DNA of 64,000 bases from Verrucomicrobia bacterium LW23 (GCA_003054695.1 QAZA01000021.1:62001-126000), one strand, 5' to 3'; positions 9,801-16,956 are shown, counted from the first letter of the stretch. Translations and numbers: made by a program. Notes: generated from the letters alone by a model not told the origin.

Positions 9801-10947
9801 CAAGTATCTGCTGGAGGTTCGCGCGACGCCCACGGGCACGACTCCCGGTGCCGGCCCGCAAGCGGTTACCACCACGCACTTCTACATCCTGGAGTACGGG
9901 CAGCCGGTGGCGACGTGGAGCACCACGGTGGCCCCGGGCGCGGTAGCCATCGCCAACGGCAACGGCGCCAGCGCTATCGCCTACCCGCAGCGGCTGCTGG
10001 AGATTCGCGACAACCTGGGCAAGCTGCTCTACACCACGCGCTGGCCGTCGCGTCCGGTAAGCCTCGCGTTCTCGCCGGACGGCCGCACGCTGTATCTCTC
10101 CGACGAGCTGCGACGCGTTACAGCCATGCAGTTTAGCGGACCCGCCGGCGCCACCACGGCCACGCGGCTGTGGCAGACGCAGGCGCAGACGCCGGTAAGC
10201 CTCATCGCCACGTTTGAGGGCACATTCGCCGCCGGCTTCAACGGCCGCCTGTACTGGTTTGGCGCGGACGGCAAGGGCCTGTGGGAGGCGGATGTGAACA
10301 ACGCCGTAACGGTGCCGCTGCCCATGCGCGAGCTGGCAACCTCGCACCTGACGACCAGCGCCACGGCGAGGAACATGACCGTCTACACCCCGGCGGGCGG
10401 CTACATCCAGCCGCGTATCGACGTTAACGCAGGGGGCGCGGTAAATCTGCTGGACAGTCGCAACGCGCTGGCCGGCGTGCCACCGGCGCGCCTGAGCATT
10501 GGCGGCGCCGGCTGGGGCGATGACATGGCGGCTGCGGCAAAGGCCGTGGATATTGCGCTGCTGACGGACGGCAAGCCGGACAACATGGTCAAGCCTTGGA
10601 TCCCGATGTCCGACCTGGCGATGACGGCCTTCGGCGGCCGCCCCGCCTGGGTGCGGATCGACTTTGCCGCGCCCACGGACGTGACCGCCCTGCGTGTCTC
10701 CGAGAACTCCGGCTTCAGCGACTCCGTGCCGAGCGAGGTGCTGATCCAGGCATGGGACGAAGCCGCAAAGCGCTGGAAGACAGCTACTTACACTGTGGGG
10801 CTTAAGGATGTCGTGAACACCTATCAGCTCGATATCAAAGGCACGCGCGCCATCCGCTACGTGCCGATGAACGGCGTGCTGCACAACCTCTACACCAGCG
10901 AGGTGGAGGTGTTTGGCAAGCCGGCAGCGGCCGCGCCTACGCCGTAG
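3835..10947 (+). CDS. Giant exported multidomain protein (beta-propeller, GATase-like and discoidin-like parts)
   Basis: This protein has 2370 residues. The ATG at 3835 gives a basic n-region and a hydrophobic core ending AVAEE, so it is exported; a TTG 15 codons upstream and an ATG at 3880 are alternatives. The first ~350 residues have repeated strand patterns like a beta-propeller. Pro/Ala-rich linkers follow (near nt 5370-5470, 5840-6000, 7860-8100 and 8900-8990). Nucleotides 6760-7300 resemble the GATase-like domain of beta-galactosidases (LPALFLAG, then YIQAGGRVYFDTG). Nucleotides 9040-10380 again read as a propeller, with LDISPDGRSVVFSTDG and LAFSPDGRTLYLSDE. The last ~120 residues resemble a discoidin/F5-8 type C carbohydrate-binding domain (WVRIDFAAPTDVTALRVS). 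No catalytic motif is evident. A surface or extracellular role is inference. Confidence 0.65.
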   Translation: MIAFYKWRRRGVLSHMAALAVAAVMTLLATAVVLTPRAVAEEKIVLLDELPGDLSAFDVAADGTSLFFCSRDSILTLDSRARLTRRISAGGQARFVTLRRDGALVVSTSGRNAEIAVLGPDGGTTTPFVGAPAARYSDIRPFALDDAGGRVFVVETKESDAPGDTTPVGSMRVSIYSATPRPGTVAGGFPIGMRAATALSFQPGETAIAYDAAKKLVLVQIPGTDLVQAFDEKGSLQGKAAGAYGVAILKDGRVATLRTAVVPGKQGFRPVVSIYGPAPQMPFLFDLPLPDAPNGEPQLGLRGRMLATDEAGRLYLSNPGDPRTTITYWEPDFKTPFSYGPRYLAIDAEFPSSFIAGKPATIPVKVMGRPEPDNRDQWKVLWRPSDGTRPEWESIKPTWDGVAGAITFAMPDTAMGACDIRLAFGPLPLSIMQEDRAMFLPFTSYVAPAGAAAERCISTFTAGGRRAFVQGEAIAVRVVRTHSATADAAAPASITLGLYKGDVLLAKEVLTPPAPARPAAPAPSLAPAPTAAPRPASAPAPAAQADANPLLAAEISAEITRRLPPGVYHLRAEPTAPGEQAWGVTITISQALPDSPLTRVLDYTTADSVSPALPPAEADSRLAGAAPSAGSPADKLIWIRDYIQGLANLNISRESGLLAPTVTELPPAATAEATATPATPAPSPARPAASTAPAAPAPAAAAPAAATKAHLHVDNPARPAMETLHAGFGAAAAPAPADASGPRLSPRPAPLRDVYLDLLTSLGIRMEAGFADSAKAWDKRGFRDEAQARLRLAMLRLAQGVSRFPAIAGVRYSDNILFGGAMGPAGGDDTRRRAPAQPVDAMSAEDATWLRELQVLRFPGRPAADALNFAVRRAFEGLDATLRSVLPGTDVVAGTAWPAMSLLEMYSPRRQDGITSEAGRFQLGNAPWAAPASHDILRRPGLPAGSTLRLGQGPTGWQRYVRDAFAVAARGTQRVGVSGAAPMLGNPLETYSMRSANALLRQYGPLFAECPPLVCGAILYSETQLAAEATGGIDGRPGTASATAAPSAPAAPRASVFSHRHDEAVLGLYGSALMAGVPLRVVTEADIVAGELKPETLPALFLAGVKERLPLEVRDAVERYIQAGGRVYFDTGSASVPGGAPMGFEAVPQPPAAFSGVATFGAFTADAAFPATFPGLATNAKRLRELAWLDVPGGPFPGSLVSRLPLQLETDDLWTAKNFLNGGAVQYIMLTSDSSPFPWQPGEVWGLGWRYGEAFQPRAVLMTLTPKQPEGAVLYDVFNRKPMQVPQGNFAGTDRATRLWADLSSLPGRLIAVCPAPMAAPALAATLSGAELKLEVRVQIQTAKSEPAPAPAPAPAPAAPAPAPAPRGDGQAEEHVGEDEMPAASPGAPGGGDPTNRPASPAPAAPAPAAAPAAPPELPPAVAARVPVRIRIVPGQAKVTDGAVVYEAPPRQGPAAPFVEVYRLTGADGILTATLPAPLPGASASGWTVEVTELIGGNSTLLPLPAEALPAAPALAAVRPAVEWVRPAQFAELMARAMRSGVVRLELPAPPRPAASPAGTVSITGSAPAAIAPEILAELRTALGKHGIVAQAPANATATSPVSAQSAASAEGANTEPVTIALGTVAVNGELIAQVRLQGQLGAPVSPNMPGTRGAIIAPVAGARGWKDDCIILLGGGPEGLRTAIQAIQSWTPPGPATSAAPTLSAAAPAAPAAAPVHLLSPLSGAAQDVLTAQQIFGQPIAGLDISPDGRSVVFSTDGMHRNLAAFLVEGNSVKFVRSERAGQGPALGYPWVSNDGRYMGGVARSLGKAGQALHLVDTSNGARLVFPAYGDLAPQITRFGIAGNTKYVVVPGRYGTVCWRRRDVAGSYGTSVQSGQEFEQIWTIDASKHFASQDWPTGDGLPAGVPSPVRAPISHATIPDGADFALLMRADSVAPPAGCTPVPMLMPDDTRVSLAAVGLEDGHERWRFEVPLTGYRLEPTLHNSPNGSKYLLEVRATPTGTTPGAGPQAVTTTHFYILEYGQPVATWSTTVAPGAVAIANGNGASAIAYPQRLLEIRDNLGKLLYTTRWPSRPVSLAFSPDGRTLYLSDELRRVTAMQFSGPAGATTATRLWQTQAQTPVSLIATFEGTFAAGFNGRLYWFGADGKGLWEADVNNAVTVPLPMRELATSHLTTSATARNMTVYTPAGGYIQPRIDVNAGGAVNLLDSRNALAGVPPARLSIGGAGWGDDMAAAAKAVDIALLTDGKPDNMVKPWIPMSDLAMTAFGGRPAWVRIDFAAPTDVTALRVSENSGFSDSVPSEVLIQAWDEAAKRWKTATYTVGLKDVVNTYQLDIKGTRAIRYVPMNGVLHNLYTSEVEVFGKPAAAAPTP

Positions 10948-10961
10948 TGCGCCCCTTCAGC

Positions 10962-10981
10962 TCCCCAATCGGAAATGGGGA
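10962..10981 (+). terminator. Weak terminator-like hairpin
   Basis: A 6-bp stem (10962-10967 with 10976-10981) and an 8-base loop start 15 bases after the stop of the giant gene. The following bases are AT-rich but not a U-run, so it is a weak candidate. Confidence 0.3.
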
Positions 10982-10987
10982 ATCTAT

Positions 10988-11015
10988 TAACCACCAAGGC
11001 ACGAAGACACAAAGG
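10988..11015 (+). repeat. Possible dispersed 'ACCACcAAGGCACgAAGACAC' intergenic motif
   Basis: The stretch AACCACCAAGGCACGAAGAC followed by ACAAAGG resembles purine-rich 'accacaaaggcacaaaggacac' intergenic repeats that I recall from many environmental bacterial genomes. Only one copy is present in this window, so its status as a repeat rests on recollection, not on this sequence. Confidence 0.3.
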
Positions 11016-11112
11016 TAGGGGGACAAAGGGGGAGGCGGAAAGGCGGATTCAACAGACTGGCCGCGCAAAAGCTGCTGGTTAGTATTATTGATTCAGGCAC
11101 AGAGCGTCAATT

Positions 11113-11553
11113 ATGCAGCAGCAACCACTTACTCCGCACGGCCCCGGCTTCTCTTTTATGGATACGGCCGAGCTGGCGGCCCCTGACACCGGCGGCCGTC
11201 CGCGCGCCGTGGCCACGCTCCATCTGGATCCGGCGCGCCCCTTTTTTGCGGACCACTTCCCCGGTCGGCCGCTGATGCCGGGGGTGCTGATGATTGAGGC
11301 GGCGGCGCAGGCGGCCGGATGGCTGTGGGCCGTCGCCGCAGCGTCCCCCGCCGCGGCCGGCGCCCCTCGCGAGCTGCACCTCGCCGCCGTCCAGGCGTTC
11401 CGCTTCCACTCCCCCGCCCTGCCCGGGGAGACGCTGCGCATTGAGGTAACGCTGGACAAGGAGCTGGGCCCCCGCGCCCAGTTCACCGCCACGCTGCGCG
11501 TTGGCGATCGCCTGGTGGCGGAGGGCAGTATTGCGCTGAGCAGGCCTGAGTAG
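11113..11553 (+). CDS. FabZ-like 3-hydroxyacyl-ACP dehydratase (hotdog fold)
   Basis: This 146-residue protein matches the FabZ/FabA-like hotdog family. The signature around residues 44-66 reads FFADHFPGRP then MPGVLMIEAAAQ, with the catalytic His48 and the Glu62 that pairs with it in FabZ. Members dehydrate 3-hydroxyacyl-ACP in fatty-acid elongation or act in related lipid or polyketide pathways. The usual fab neighbours (lpxC, lpxA, fabH) are absent and the length is normal for FabZ, so it may be a paralogue for a special lipid rather than the housekeeping enzyme. Start is the ATG at 11113, with no Shine-Dalgarno. Confidence 0.8.
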   Translation: MQQQPLTPHGPGFSFMDTAELAAPDTGGRPRAVATLHLDPARPFFADHFPGRPLMPGVLMIEAAAQAAGWLWAVAAASPAAAGAPRELHLAAVQAFRFHSPALPGETLRIEVTLDKELGPRAQFTATLRVGDRLVAEGSIALSRPE

Positions 11554-11742
11554 CGCGCGTAACGTGCGGATGGAACACGCACCGGCCCTTCCGAAGCACT
11601 GCAAAAGCTTGCGTTGCGAGGAGAATTCGGCTCTTCTGCTTGAACTGCCACGTGTTGTTGCAGTGCCCAGGTTTGTCGGTACCTGTTGTTTTACCTGTAT
11701 CGATTTCTCCACAAAAAGATTCTCCTATTCCGTATCTCTGCT

Positions 11743-12075
11743 ATGGATCCCGTCTTTACCACTACGGCTTTTGATTTCCCCGGCTACCGTGTTGTTCGCT
11801 CGGTTGGCGTTGTTCGGGGCATTGTGTGTCGTTCGCGCTCGGTTATTGGTAACCTGGCCGGCAGCATTCAGTCGATGTTTGGCGGCAACATCACCATCTA
11901 TACGGAGTTGTGCGAAAAGGCGCGGGCGGATGCCTTTGCGCTGATGCTCGACCACGCCGGCCAGGTGGGCGCCAACGCCGTGATCGGCGTGCGCTACGAC
12001 GCCAACGAAGTGATGGAAGGCATTACCGAAGTGCTGTGCTACGGCACGGCTGTGGTGATTGAGACGGCCCGCTAA
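11743..12075 (+). CDS. YbjQ/UPF0145 family protein
   Basis: This 110-residue protein belongs to the YbjQ (UPF0145, DUF74) family of small pentamer-forming cytoplasmic proteins of unknown role, sometimes called heavy-metal-binding. Visible hallmarks are the N-terminal TTAFDFPGYRVVRSVGVVRGI, here given in parts (GYRVV, GVVRGI), the LCEKARADA helix and GANAVIGVRYD. The start at 11743 (MDPVFTTT) fits the family; a longer frame from 11686 would add a segment with no family similarity. It is preceded by about 190 bases without a gene. Confidence 0.85.
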   Translation: MDPVFTTTAFDFPGYRVVRSVGVVRGIVCRSRSVIGNLAGSIQSMFGGNITIYTELCEKARADAFALMLDHAGQVGANAVIGVRYDANEVMEGITEVLCYGTAVVIETAR

Positions 12076-12161
12076 CCTCCGCGGCATAGTCGCCCTGCTG
12101 CATTGCAGCAACTTGCCGCTCCTCCTCCCCTACCCCACCCCCCTCCAACCCCTCGTTCCCT

Positions 12162-12431
12162 ATGGAAACGACGAAACGAAGTTTTGCGCAGCGCGTAGTG
12201 CTGTCGCTCCTGCCCAAAAGCTGGAGCAGCTCCATTGAGGCTGAATCTCGCCAGTGGATTGCCCATTGCAACAATAATGGATGCGATCGCAGCATCTCCG
12301 TATGGGAGATGGGCGGCGTGCGCTGGAAGGCCGCGGGCAATCCCAGCGTCAAGGTGCTGTGCCCCAAGTGCAGGCAGGTTACCTGGCACACGCTCATTCA
12401 CGAGAAGCAGAACGGCGTCGGCGGGCAGTAG
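12162..12431 (+). CDS. Small Cys-rich conserved hypothetical protein
   Basis: This is an 89-residue protein with two Cys pairs, C36...C41 (HCNNNGC) and C67-P-K-C70, suggesting one zinc ribbon. Between them lies the ordered-looking SVWEMGGVRWKAAG. I recall similar small proteins in related bacteria, but no function is known. Start is the ATG at 12162; no Shine-Dalgarno. It lies 86 bases after ybjQ and 83 bases before the DUF192 gene, all on the same strand. Confidence 0.6.
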   Translation: METTKRSFAQRVVLSLLPKSWSSSIEAESRQWIAHCNNNGCDRSISVWEMGGVRWKAAGNPSVKVLCPKCRQVTWHTLIHEKQNGVGGQ

Positions 12432-12514
12432 CCGCGGGTTGCCGCTCGCGAATGTAGCGTGGGCGAGGTAGCGGGTTGCCATGCGCGGCAAAATCTGGGA
12501 TGTTAAGATTGCTC

Positions 12515-12949
12515 ATGGCCATACACTATACCTTCAGCGTGCGCAACAAAACGCGCGGCACCACCCTGGCGGAGCGCGGCTGGCGGGCCGATAACATGGC
12601 GCGGCGCGTCGTGGGCCTGCTGGCACACAGCTGTATGGAGCCCGGTACGGGGTTGCTGATTATTCCGTGCAACTCTATCCACAGCATAGGGATGCGTTTT
12701 CTCTTCGACGCGGTGTTCCTTAGCCCTGGGCCGGAGTACAAGGTGCTTCACCTCATCCGCGAGATGAAACCGTGGCGCGCCAGCCGCATGGTGTTTGCCG
12801 CCCAAAGCGTGCTGGAGCTCCCCGCCGGCGTCATCAGCGCCACGGGCACGGAGCTGGGCGATTTTCTGGAGATCCTGCCGATTGAGCCAGAGCCCAAGCC
12901 CAGCTCGAGCGAGATTGCAGCAGCGGCGAAAGCCGAGGACGGCCATTAA
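12515..12949 (+). CDS. DUF192 family protein
   Basis: This 144-residue protein matches DUF192, a small beta-rich family of unknown role that is often exported in other bacteria; this copy lacks a signal peptide. Family features visible are a run from VRNKTRGTTLAERGWRAD, the core PCNSIHSIGMRFLFDAVFL (the family's 'GM/W-M-K-N...D-x-x-F' region), SVLELPAG near residue 107-114 and the Gly-Asp near GTELGDF. The ATG at 12515 gives MAIHYTFSV; an ATG at 12500 and a TTG at 12476 are in frame. The tail is acidic and Pro/Ala-rich. A terminator-like hairpin follows 30 bases downstream. Confidence 0.8.
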   Translation: MAIHYTFSVRNKTRGTTLAERGWRADNMARRVVGLLAHSCMEPGTGLLIIPCNSIHSIGMRFLFDAVFLSPGPEYKVLHLIREMKPWRASRMVFAAQSVLELPAGVISATGTELGDFLEILPIEPEPKPSSSEIAAAAKAEDGH

Positions 12950-12978
12950 GCGGTTTCAATCAGGGTCTATGCAAGTTG

Positions 12979-13005
12979 TCTGACAACCTCAACGAGGTTG
13001 TCAGA
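12979..13005 (+). terminator. Terminator-like hairpin after the DUF192 gene
   Basis: A perfect 12-bp stem (12979-12990 with 12994-13005) with a 3-base loop, followed by TTTCG. The tight stem and position fit a rho-independent terminator with a short U-run. It also lies about 100 bases upstream of the histidine kinase start, so attenuation is possible. Confidence 0.6.
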
Positions 13006-13102
13006 TTTCGCCCGTAGACATGCGTACTGTAACCGCTCTGGCACAAGCTGCGCCCCAAACAAACGCATCGCATCTTGCGCCTGTTGGTGCCAGATTGTCA
13101 GT

Positions 13103-14404
13103 ATGGCTGCTGATCCCCCGCCCCGCGCGCGGCGCATTGACGCTGCGGACGAGCCCGCTGTCGACAAAGGTAAAGGCTTTATGCGCAACAGCTTTCTGGA
13201 GAAACTGCTGAGCCGGCTGGACCGTGTGGGGCGCGAAGAACTGCAGCATCAGCTCCAGCGCCTGGCCGGGGAAAAAGGCTTCCTCGAGATGATCTTTAAC
13301 ACGCTGCTGGAGGGCGTGCTGGTGGTCGACCCCAAAGGCCACGTGATGTACCTGAACACGGCCGTGCAAACCTTGCTTGGCCTCAACCCGGACCGCTCCC
13401 TGGGCAGCGATGTGCGCACCCTGCTGCCCGACCTGGGCTGGCCCGCCATGCTCCGCCAGCGCAGCGTTATCTCCCGCGATATGGAGGTGACCTACCCGGA
13501 GCACCGGTACCTGAGCTTTTACCTGCTGCCCATTGAGGGCCAGCGCCGCGCGCTGCTGGGCTACGCGGCCATCTTTCACGACAACACCGCCGCCTTTCAG
13601 CGCACGCAGGAGACGATTGAGAGCGAGAAACTTAACGCGCTCTCACTGCTGGCCGCCGGTGTAGCGCACGAGCTGGGCAACCCGCTTAACTCCCTGCATA
13701 TCCATTTTCAACTGCTGGAGCGCGACCTGAAGAAGCTGGACGACCCGCGCGGCCCCAAGTTGCTGGAGAGCGTTCGCGTGGCGCGCGGGGAGATCTCGCG
13801 GCTGGACACGATTATCCGGCAATTCCTCAGCGCCATTCGCCCGGGCGTGCCGGAGCTTCAGCCGCACGACATCAACCAGCTGCTGCGCCAGTCCGTGGAG
13901 TTTCTGGAGCCGGAGCTGCGCGACAAGGACATCCTTGTGGAGACGGCGTACTACGAGCCGATGCCGACCATCCCCGTGGATTCCGTGCAGCTGAAGCAGG
14001 CGTTTTACAACCTCATCAAAAACGCCATGCAGGCGATGAACCCCGGCGGCCTTCTCCGTATTGTGACGGTGCGCACGGATACGCACGTGGTCATCAGCTT
14101 TGCGGATACCGGCGCGGGCATCAGCGGGGATAAGATTGCGCACATCTTCGATCCCTACTTTACCACCAAACGCAGCGGCAGCGGCCTGGGCCTGTTCATC
14201 GTGCGCCGCATCATCCGCGAGCACGGCGGCGAGCTCACCTACGAGAGCCAGATCGGCCGAGGCACCACCGCCCACGTCATCCTCCCCCTGGCCGAGAAAC
14301 GCGTGCGTATGCTGACGGCCGGGGAGGTGGCGGAGGCGAAGGAAGTGAAGGCGGAAGTAGCGAAGCAGGAAGACGTGAAGCGTACGCCGCCGCCTCTGCC
14401 GTGA
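13103..14404 (+). CDS. PAS-domain sensor histidine kinase (soluble, orphan)
   Basis: This protein has 433 residues from the ATG at 13103. A PAS domain spans about residues 60-165 (GVLVVDPKGHVMYLN). The HisKA H-box AAGVAHELGNPL carries the phospho-accepting His189. The ATP-binding domain shows the N-box NLIKNAMQAM (Asn307), G1 box FADTGAGIS (Asp335), F-box FDPYFTTK and G2 box GSGLGLF (359-363). There is no membrane segment, so it should sense a cytoplasmic signal through PAS, as NtrB-type kinases do. No response regulator is adjacent. An alternative start is the ATG at 13181 (MRNSFLEKLL), where the conserved-looking part begins. The C-terminal 35 residues are charged and Pro-rich. Confidence 0.9.
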   Translation: MAADPPPRARRIDAADEPAVDKGKGFMRNSFLEKLLSRLDRVGREELQHQLQRLAGEKGFLEMIFNTLLEGVLVVDPKGHVMYLNTAVQTLLGLNPDRSLGSDVRTLLPDLGWPAMLRQRSVISRDMEVTYPEHRYLSFYLLPIEGQRRALLGYAAIFHDNTAAFQRTQETIESEKLNALSLLAAGVAHELGNPLNSLHIHFQLLERDLKKLDDPRGPKLLESVRVARGEISRLDTIIRQFLSAIRPGVPELQPHDINQLLRQSVEFLEPELRDKDILVETAYYEPMPTIPVDSVQLKQAFYNLIKNAMQAMNPGGLLRIVTVRTDTHVVISFADTGAGISGDKIAHIFDPYFTTKRSGSGLGLFIVRRIIREHGGELTYESQIGRGTTAHVILPLAEKRVRMLTAGEVAEAKEVKAEVAKQEDVKRTPPPLP

Positions 14405-14418
14405 GCGAGTTCCCCCTC

Positions 14419-14533
14419 TATCCCCACTTAGCGGCTTTGTCCCCCTTCGCGCGAAAATTCCCCTCCCCATTCTGCTTCCGAATGGAGAGGGGAATTTTCG
14501 CGCGAAGGGGGACAAAGCCGCTAAGTGGGGATA
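14419..14533. repeat. Giant inverted repeat (53-bp arms, one mismatch)
   Basis: Arms 14419-14471 and 14481-14533 are reverse complements over 53 bases with a single mismatch, separated by a 9-base loop. The left end starts 15 bases after the kinase stop. The arms contain their own palindrome (TTCGCGCGAA). The hairpin is far longer than needed for termination and has no U-run. It could be a processing or decay barrier, a folded small RNA, or a non-autonomous mobile remnant. I found no target-site duplication beyond the symmetric ends. Confidence 0.85.
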
Positions 14534-14829
14534 ATGCAGACCGGATTCTTCACCTTAGACCAATTGCCAATCTGCTCGTTGGTCTTACACGCAACATGCT
14601 ATCTATCAATATGTTGCGTACCAATTAAAACCTCAGCCACGCAACGCTTGCACGGTTCTTCCTTGCAACCTCGTCGAATCCGAGTCTTATCTAGGCGGCA
14701 ATCTTCCTCCTGCGGACCCCGGACTGCGCCGCACCGGCCGACCCGCGTTTACGTTGACACCTCTGTGTCTCGCGAAGACGCCCTGCCCGACCGGCGCCCC
14801 GTGGCCCTCCGTCTCGAGTAATATTCCAC
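14534..14829. other. Intergenic region with a second hairpin
   Basis: About 300 bases precede the oxidoreductase fusion gene. A 9-bp stem (14589-14597 with 14611-14619, ACGCAACAT/ATGTTGCGT) with a 13-base loop is visible. A TTGACA at 14754-14759 lacks a matching -10 at 17 bases, so I do not call a promoter. No gene is supported. Confidence 0.4.
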
Positions 14830-16869
14830 ATGAGCAGCACATCCAAACTCCGCTGGGGCATTTTGGCCGCCGGCGGAATCGCCCGTACGTTTGCCAAGGG
14901 AATCGCCGCCTCCACCTCCGGTACGCTAGTCGCCGTCGCCAGTCGCGACGCGGAGCGCGCGCAAAAATTCGTCGATGACGTCGCGGCCCTGTTCCCGGGC
15001 CAGACCATCACGCCGTACGCCAGCTACGAGGCCATCCTGGCCGATCCGCAAGTGCAGGCCGTCTACATCGCCACCCCGCACACGGACCACGTACGCTGGG
15101 CCATTGCCGCGGCCGAGGCCGGCAAACACATCCTCGTCGAGAAACCGATTGCCACCGACGCCTTTAAGGCCGGCGCCGCGGTGGAAGCCGCCCGCCAGCA
15201 CGGCGTGTTTCTGATGGAGGCGTTTATGTACCGCGCCCACCCGCAAATGGCCAAAGTGCGCGAGGTAATCGAGAGCGGCCGCATTGGCTCGGTTACCAGC
15301 ATTCAGGCCACCTTCTCGTTCCGTACCATCGCCACGGGCGGGCAGCGGCTGGTTAACCCCATGCTGGCCGGCGGCGGCATCCTGGATGTCGGCTGCTACG
15401 CCACATCCTTCGCGCGGCTGGTGGCGGGCGCGGCCACGGGCCAACCCTTTGCGGAACCCATTGCGCTGAAAGCTATTGCAAAGCTGGAGGAGAACACTGT
15501 CGATGGCGTTGCCGGCCAGTTCGACGCCTCCGCCCATGCCGTGGCGGAGTTCCCCGGCGGCATCCTGGCGCAGCTCAGCACCGGCGTGCGCGTCAACCAG
15601 GAGAACGTGGCGCGCGTGTACGGTACCGAGGGCTCCATTTACGTGCCAAGCCCGTGGGTGCCCGCCCGCGACGGCGGCGAGGTGGAAGTGCACGTACGCG
15701 ACAGCAAAGGCCTGGAAGTCTTCAAGATTGAAGCCGGCGCGCTGTACGGCATGGAAGCCGATACGGTTGCAAAGCACCTCGACGCGAAGGAGTCGCCCAC
15801 CATGAGCATGGACGACACCCTGGGCAACATGCGCATGCTGGATCTCTGGCGCCAGGAGATCGGCCTCGTCTACCCGTTTGAGACGGCCGCCCACCTGCAA
15901 GCCCCCGCGCGCGGCGGCAAGCTGCGCCACGCCATCACCAAAGGCGTCGTCATCCCCAAAGTACCCCTCAAGGGCATCAGCAAGCCGGTAAGCCGGCTGC
16001 TCTTTGGCATGGACTGGCCCAAAAACATGGTCGAAGCCTCCGCCATGCTGGACGACTTTTACGAGCGGGGCGGCAACGCGGTCGACACCGCCTACATCTA
16101 CGGCGGCGGCAAGCCGGAGCGCATTTTTGGCGACTGGATGAAGGCGCGCGGCGTGCGCGACGACATGGTGGTGCTGTGCAAAGGCGCGCACACGCCCTAC
16201 TGCTACCCGGACGCCCTCAGCCAGCAGCTCATCGAGAGCCTCGACCGCATGCACATCACCCACGCCGAGCTCTACATCATGCACCGCGATAACCCCGCCG
16301 TGCCCGTGGGCGAGTTCGTCGATGTCCTCAACGAGCACGTGGCCGCCGGCCGCATCGGCCTCTTCGGCGGCAGCAACTGGAGCAAGGAGCGCACGGACGA
16401 AGCCAACGCCTACGCCGCCAAACACGGCAAACAAGGCTTCAGCCTGCTGAGCAACAACCTCAGCCTGGCCCGCATGGTAAGCCCCGTGTGGGACGGCTGC
16501 GTGGCCAGCAGCGAACCCTCCATGCGCGAGTGGCACGAGAAGACCCAAACCCCGCTCTTCGCCTGGAGCAGCCAGGCCCGCGGCTTCTTCACCGACCGCG
16601 CCCACCCCGACGTAAAGACGGACGGCGAACTGGTGCGCTGCTGGTACAGCGAGGACAACTTCCAACGCCAGGCCCGCGCCAAACAACTGGCGAAGGAGAA
16701 AGGCTGCACCCCCATCAACATCGCCCTGGCCTATGTCCTGCACCAGGCCTTCCCCGTCTTCAGCCTCATCGGCCCGCGCTCCCTCGCGGAGATGACCAGC
16801 AGCGTGGCCGGGCTGCAGGTAACGCTCACGCCCGACGAAGTGGCGTGGCTGGATTTGCGGAAGGATTAA
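14830..16869 (+). CDS. Gfo/Idh/MocA oxidoreductase fused to an aldo/keto reductase
   Basis: This is one 679-residue chain made of two enzymes. Residues 1-~330 are a Gfo/Idh/MocA dehydrogenase: the N-terminal Rossmann segment WGILAAGGIARTFA (the glycine motif is AAGGIA), EKP at 104-106 that contacts the nicotinamide, and the typical C-terminal sheet. Residues ~375-679 are an aldo/keto reductase with a complete catalytic tetrad Asp419, Tyr424 (DTAYIY), Lys451 (LCKGAH) and His485 (IMHRDN). Both parts use NAD(P)(H), so the fusion may couple oxidation and reduction of a sugar, for example through a keto-sugar intermediate; that is inference. The frame is continuous, with no sign of a sequencing artefact. 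A strong terminator follows the gene. Confidence 0.88.
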   Translation: MSSTSKLRWGILAAGGIARTFAKGIAASTSGTLVAVASRDAERAQKFVDDVAALFPGQTITPYASYEAILADPQVQAVYIATPHTDHVRWAIAAAEAGKHILVEKPIATDAFKAGAAVEAARQHGVFLMEAFMYRAHPQMAKVREVIESGRIGSVTSIQATFSFRTIATGGQRLVNPMLAGGGILDVGCYATSFARLVAGAATGQPFAEPIALKAIAKLEENTVDGVAGQFDASAHAVAEFPGGILAQLSTGVRVNQENVARVYGTEGSIYVPSPWVPARDGGEVEVHVRDSKGLEVFKIEAGALYGMEADTVAKHLDAKESPTMSMDDTLGNMRMLDLWRQEIGLVYPFETAAHLQAPARGGKLRHAITKGVVIPKVPLKGISKPVSRLLFGMDWPKNMVEASAMLDDFYERGGNAVDTAYIYGGGKPERIFGDWMKARGVRDDMVVLCKGAHTPYCYPDALSQQLIESLDRMHITHAELYIMHRDNPAVPVGEFVDVLNEHVAAGRIGLFGGSNWSKERTDEANAYAAKHGKQGFSLLSNNLSLARMVSPVWDGCVASSEPSMREWHEKTQTPLFAWSSQARGFFTDRAHPDVKTDGELVRCWYSEDNFQRQARAKQLAKEKGCTPINIALAYVLHQAFPVFSLIGPRSLAEMTSSVAGLQVTLTPDEVAWLDLRKD

Positions 16870-16920
16870 GCGAGTCGGCTAAGCAAAAAGGATAGGGCTG
16901 GGCAGTCAGCTCCCCATCCA

Positions 16921-16956
16921 CGGCGCGCGAAGGCTTGTCCCTCGCGCGCCGTTTTT
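16921..16956 (+). terminator. Rho-independent terminator
   Basis: A perfect 10-bp GC-rich stem (16921-16930 with 16942-16951), an 11-base loop and TTTTT at 16952-16956, 51 bases after the stop of the fusion gene. Confidence 0.85.

Noticed and set aside
7522-10884. Long open frame on the minus strand opposite the giant exported-protein gene
   Set aside because: It is antisense to a gene with clear domains and a signal peptide. Its product is His/Arg/Gly-rich without any motif, as expected for a shadow frame in GC-rich DNA.
12998-13102. N-terminal extension of the histidine kinase from a TTG at 12998
   Set aside because: It would begin inside the terminator-like hairpin and adds a Cys-rich stretch not expected for this family.
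14926-16743. 605-codon minus-strand frame opposite the oxidoreductase fusion
   Set aside because: The plus strand encodes two enzymes with complete active-site motifs. The antisense product has none.
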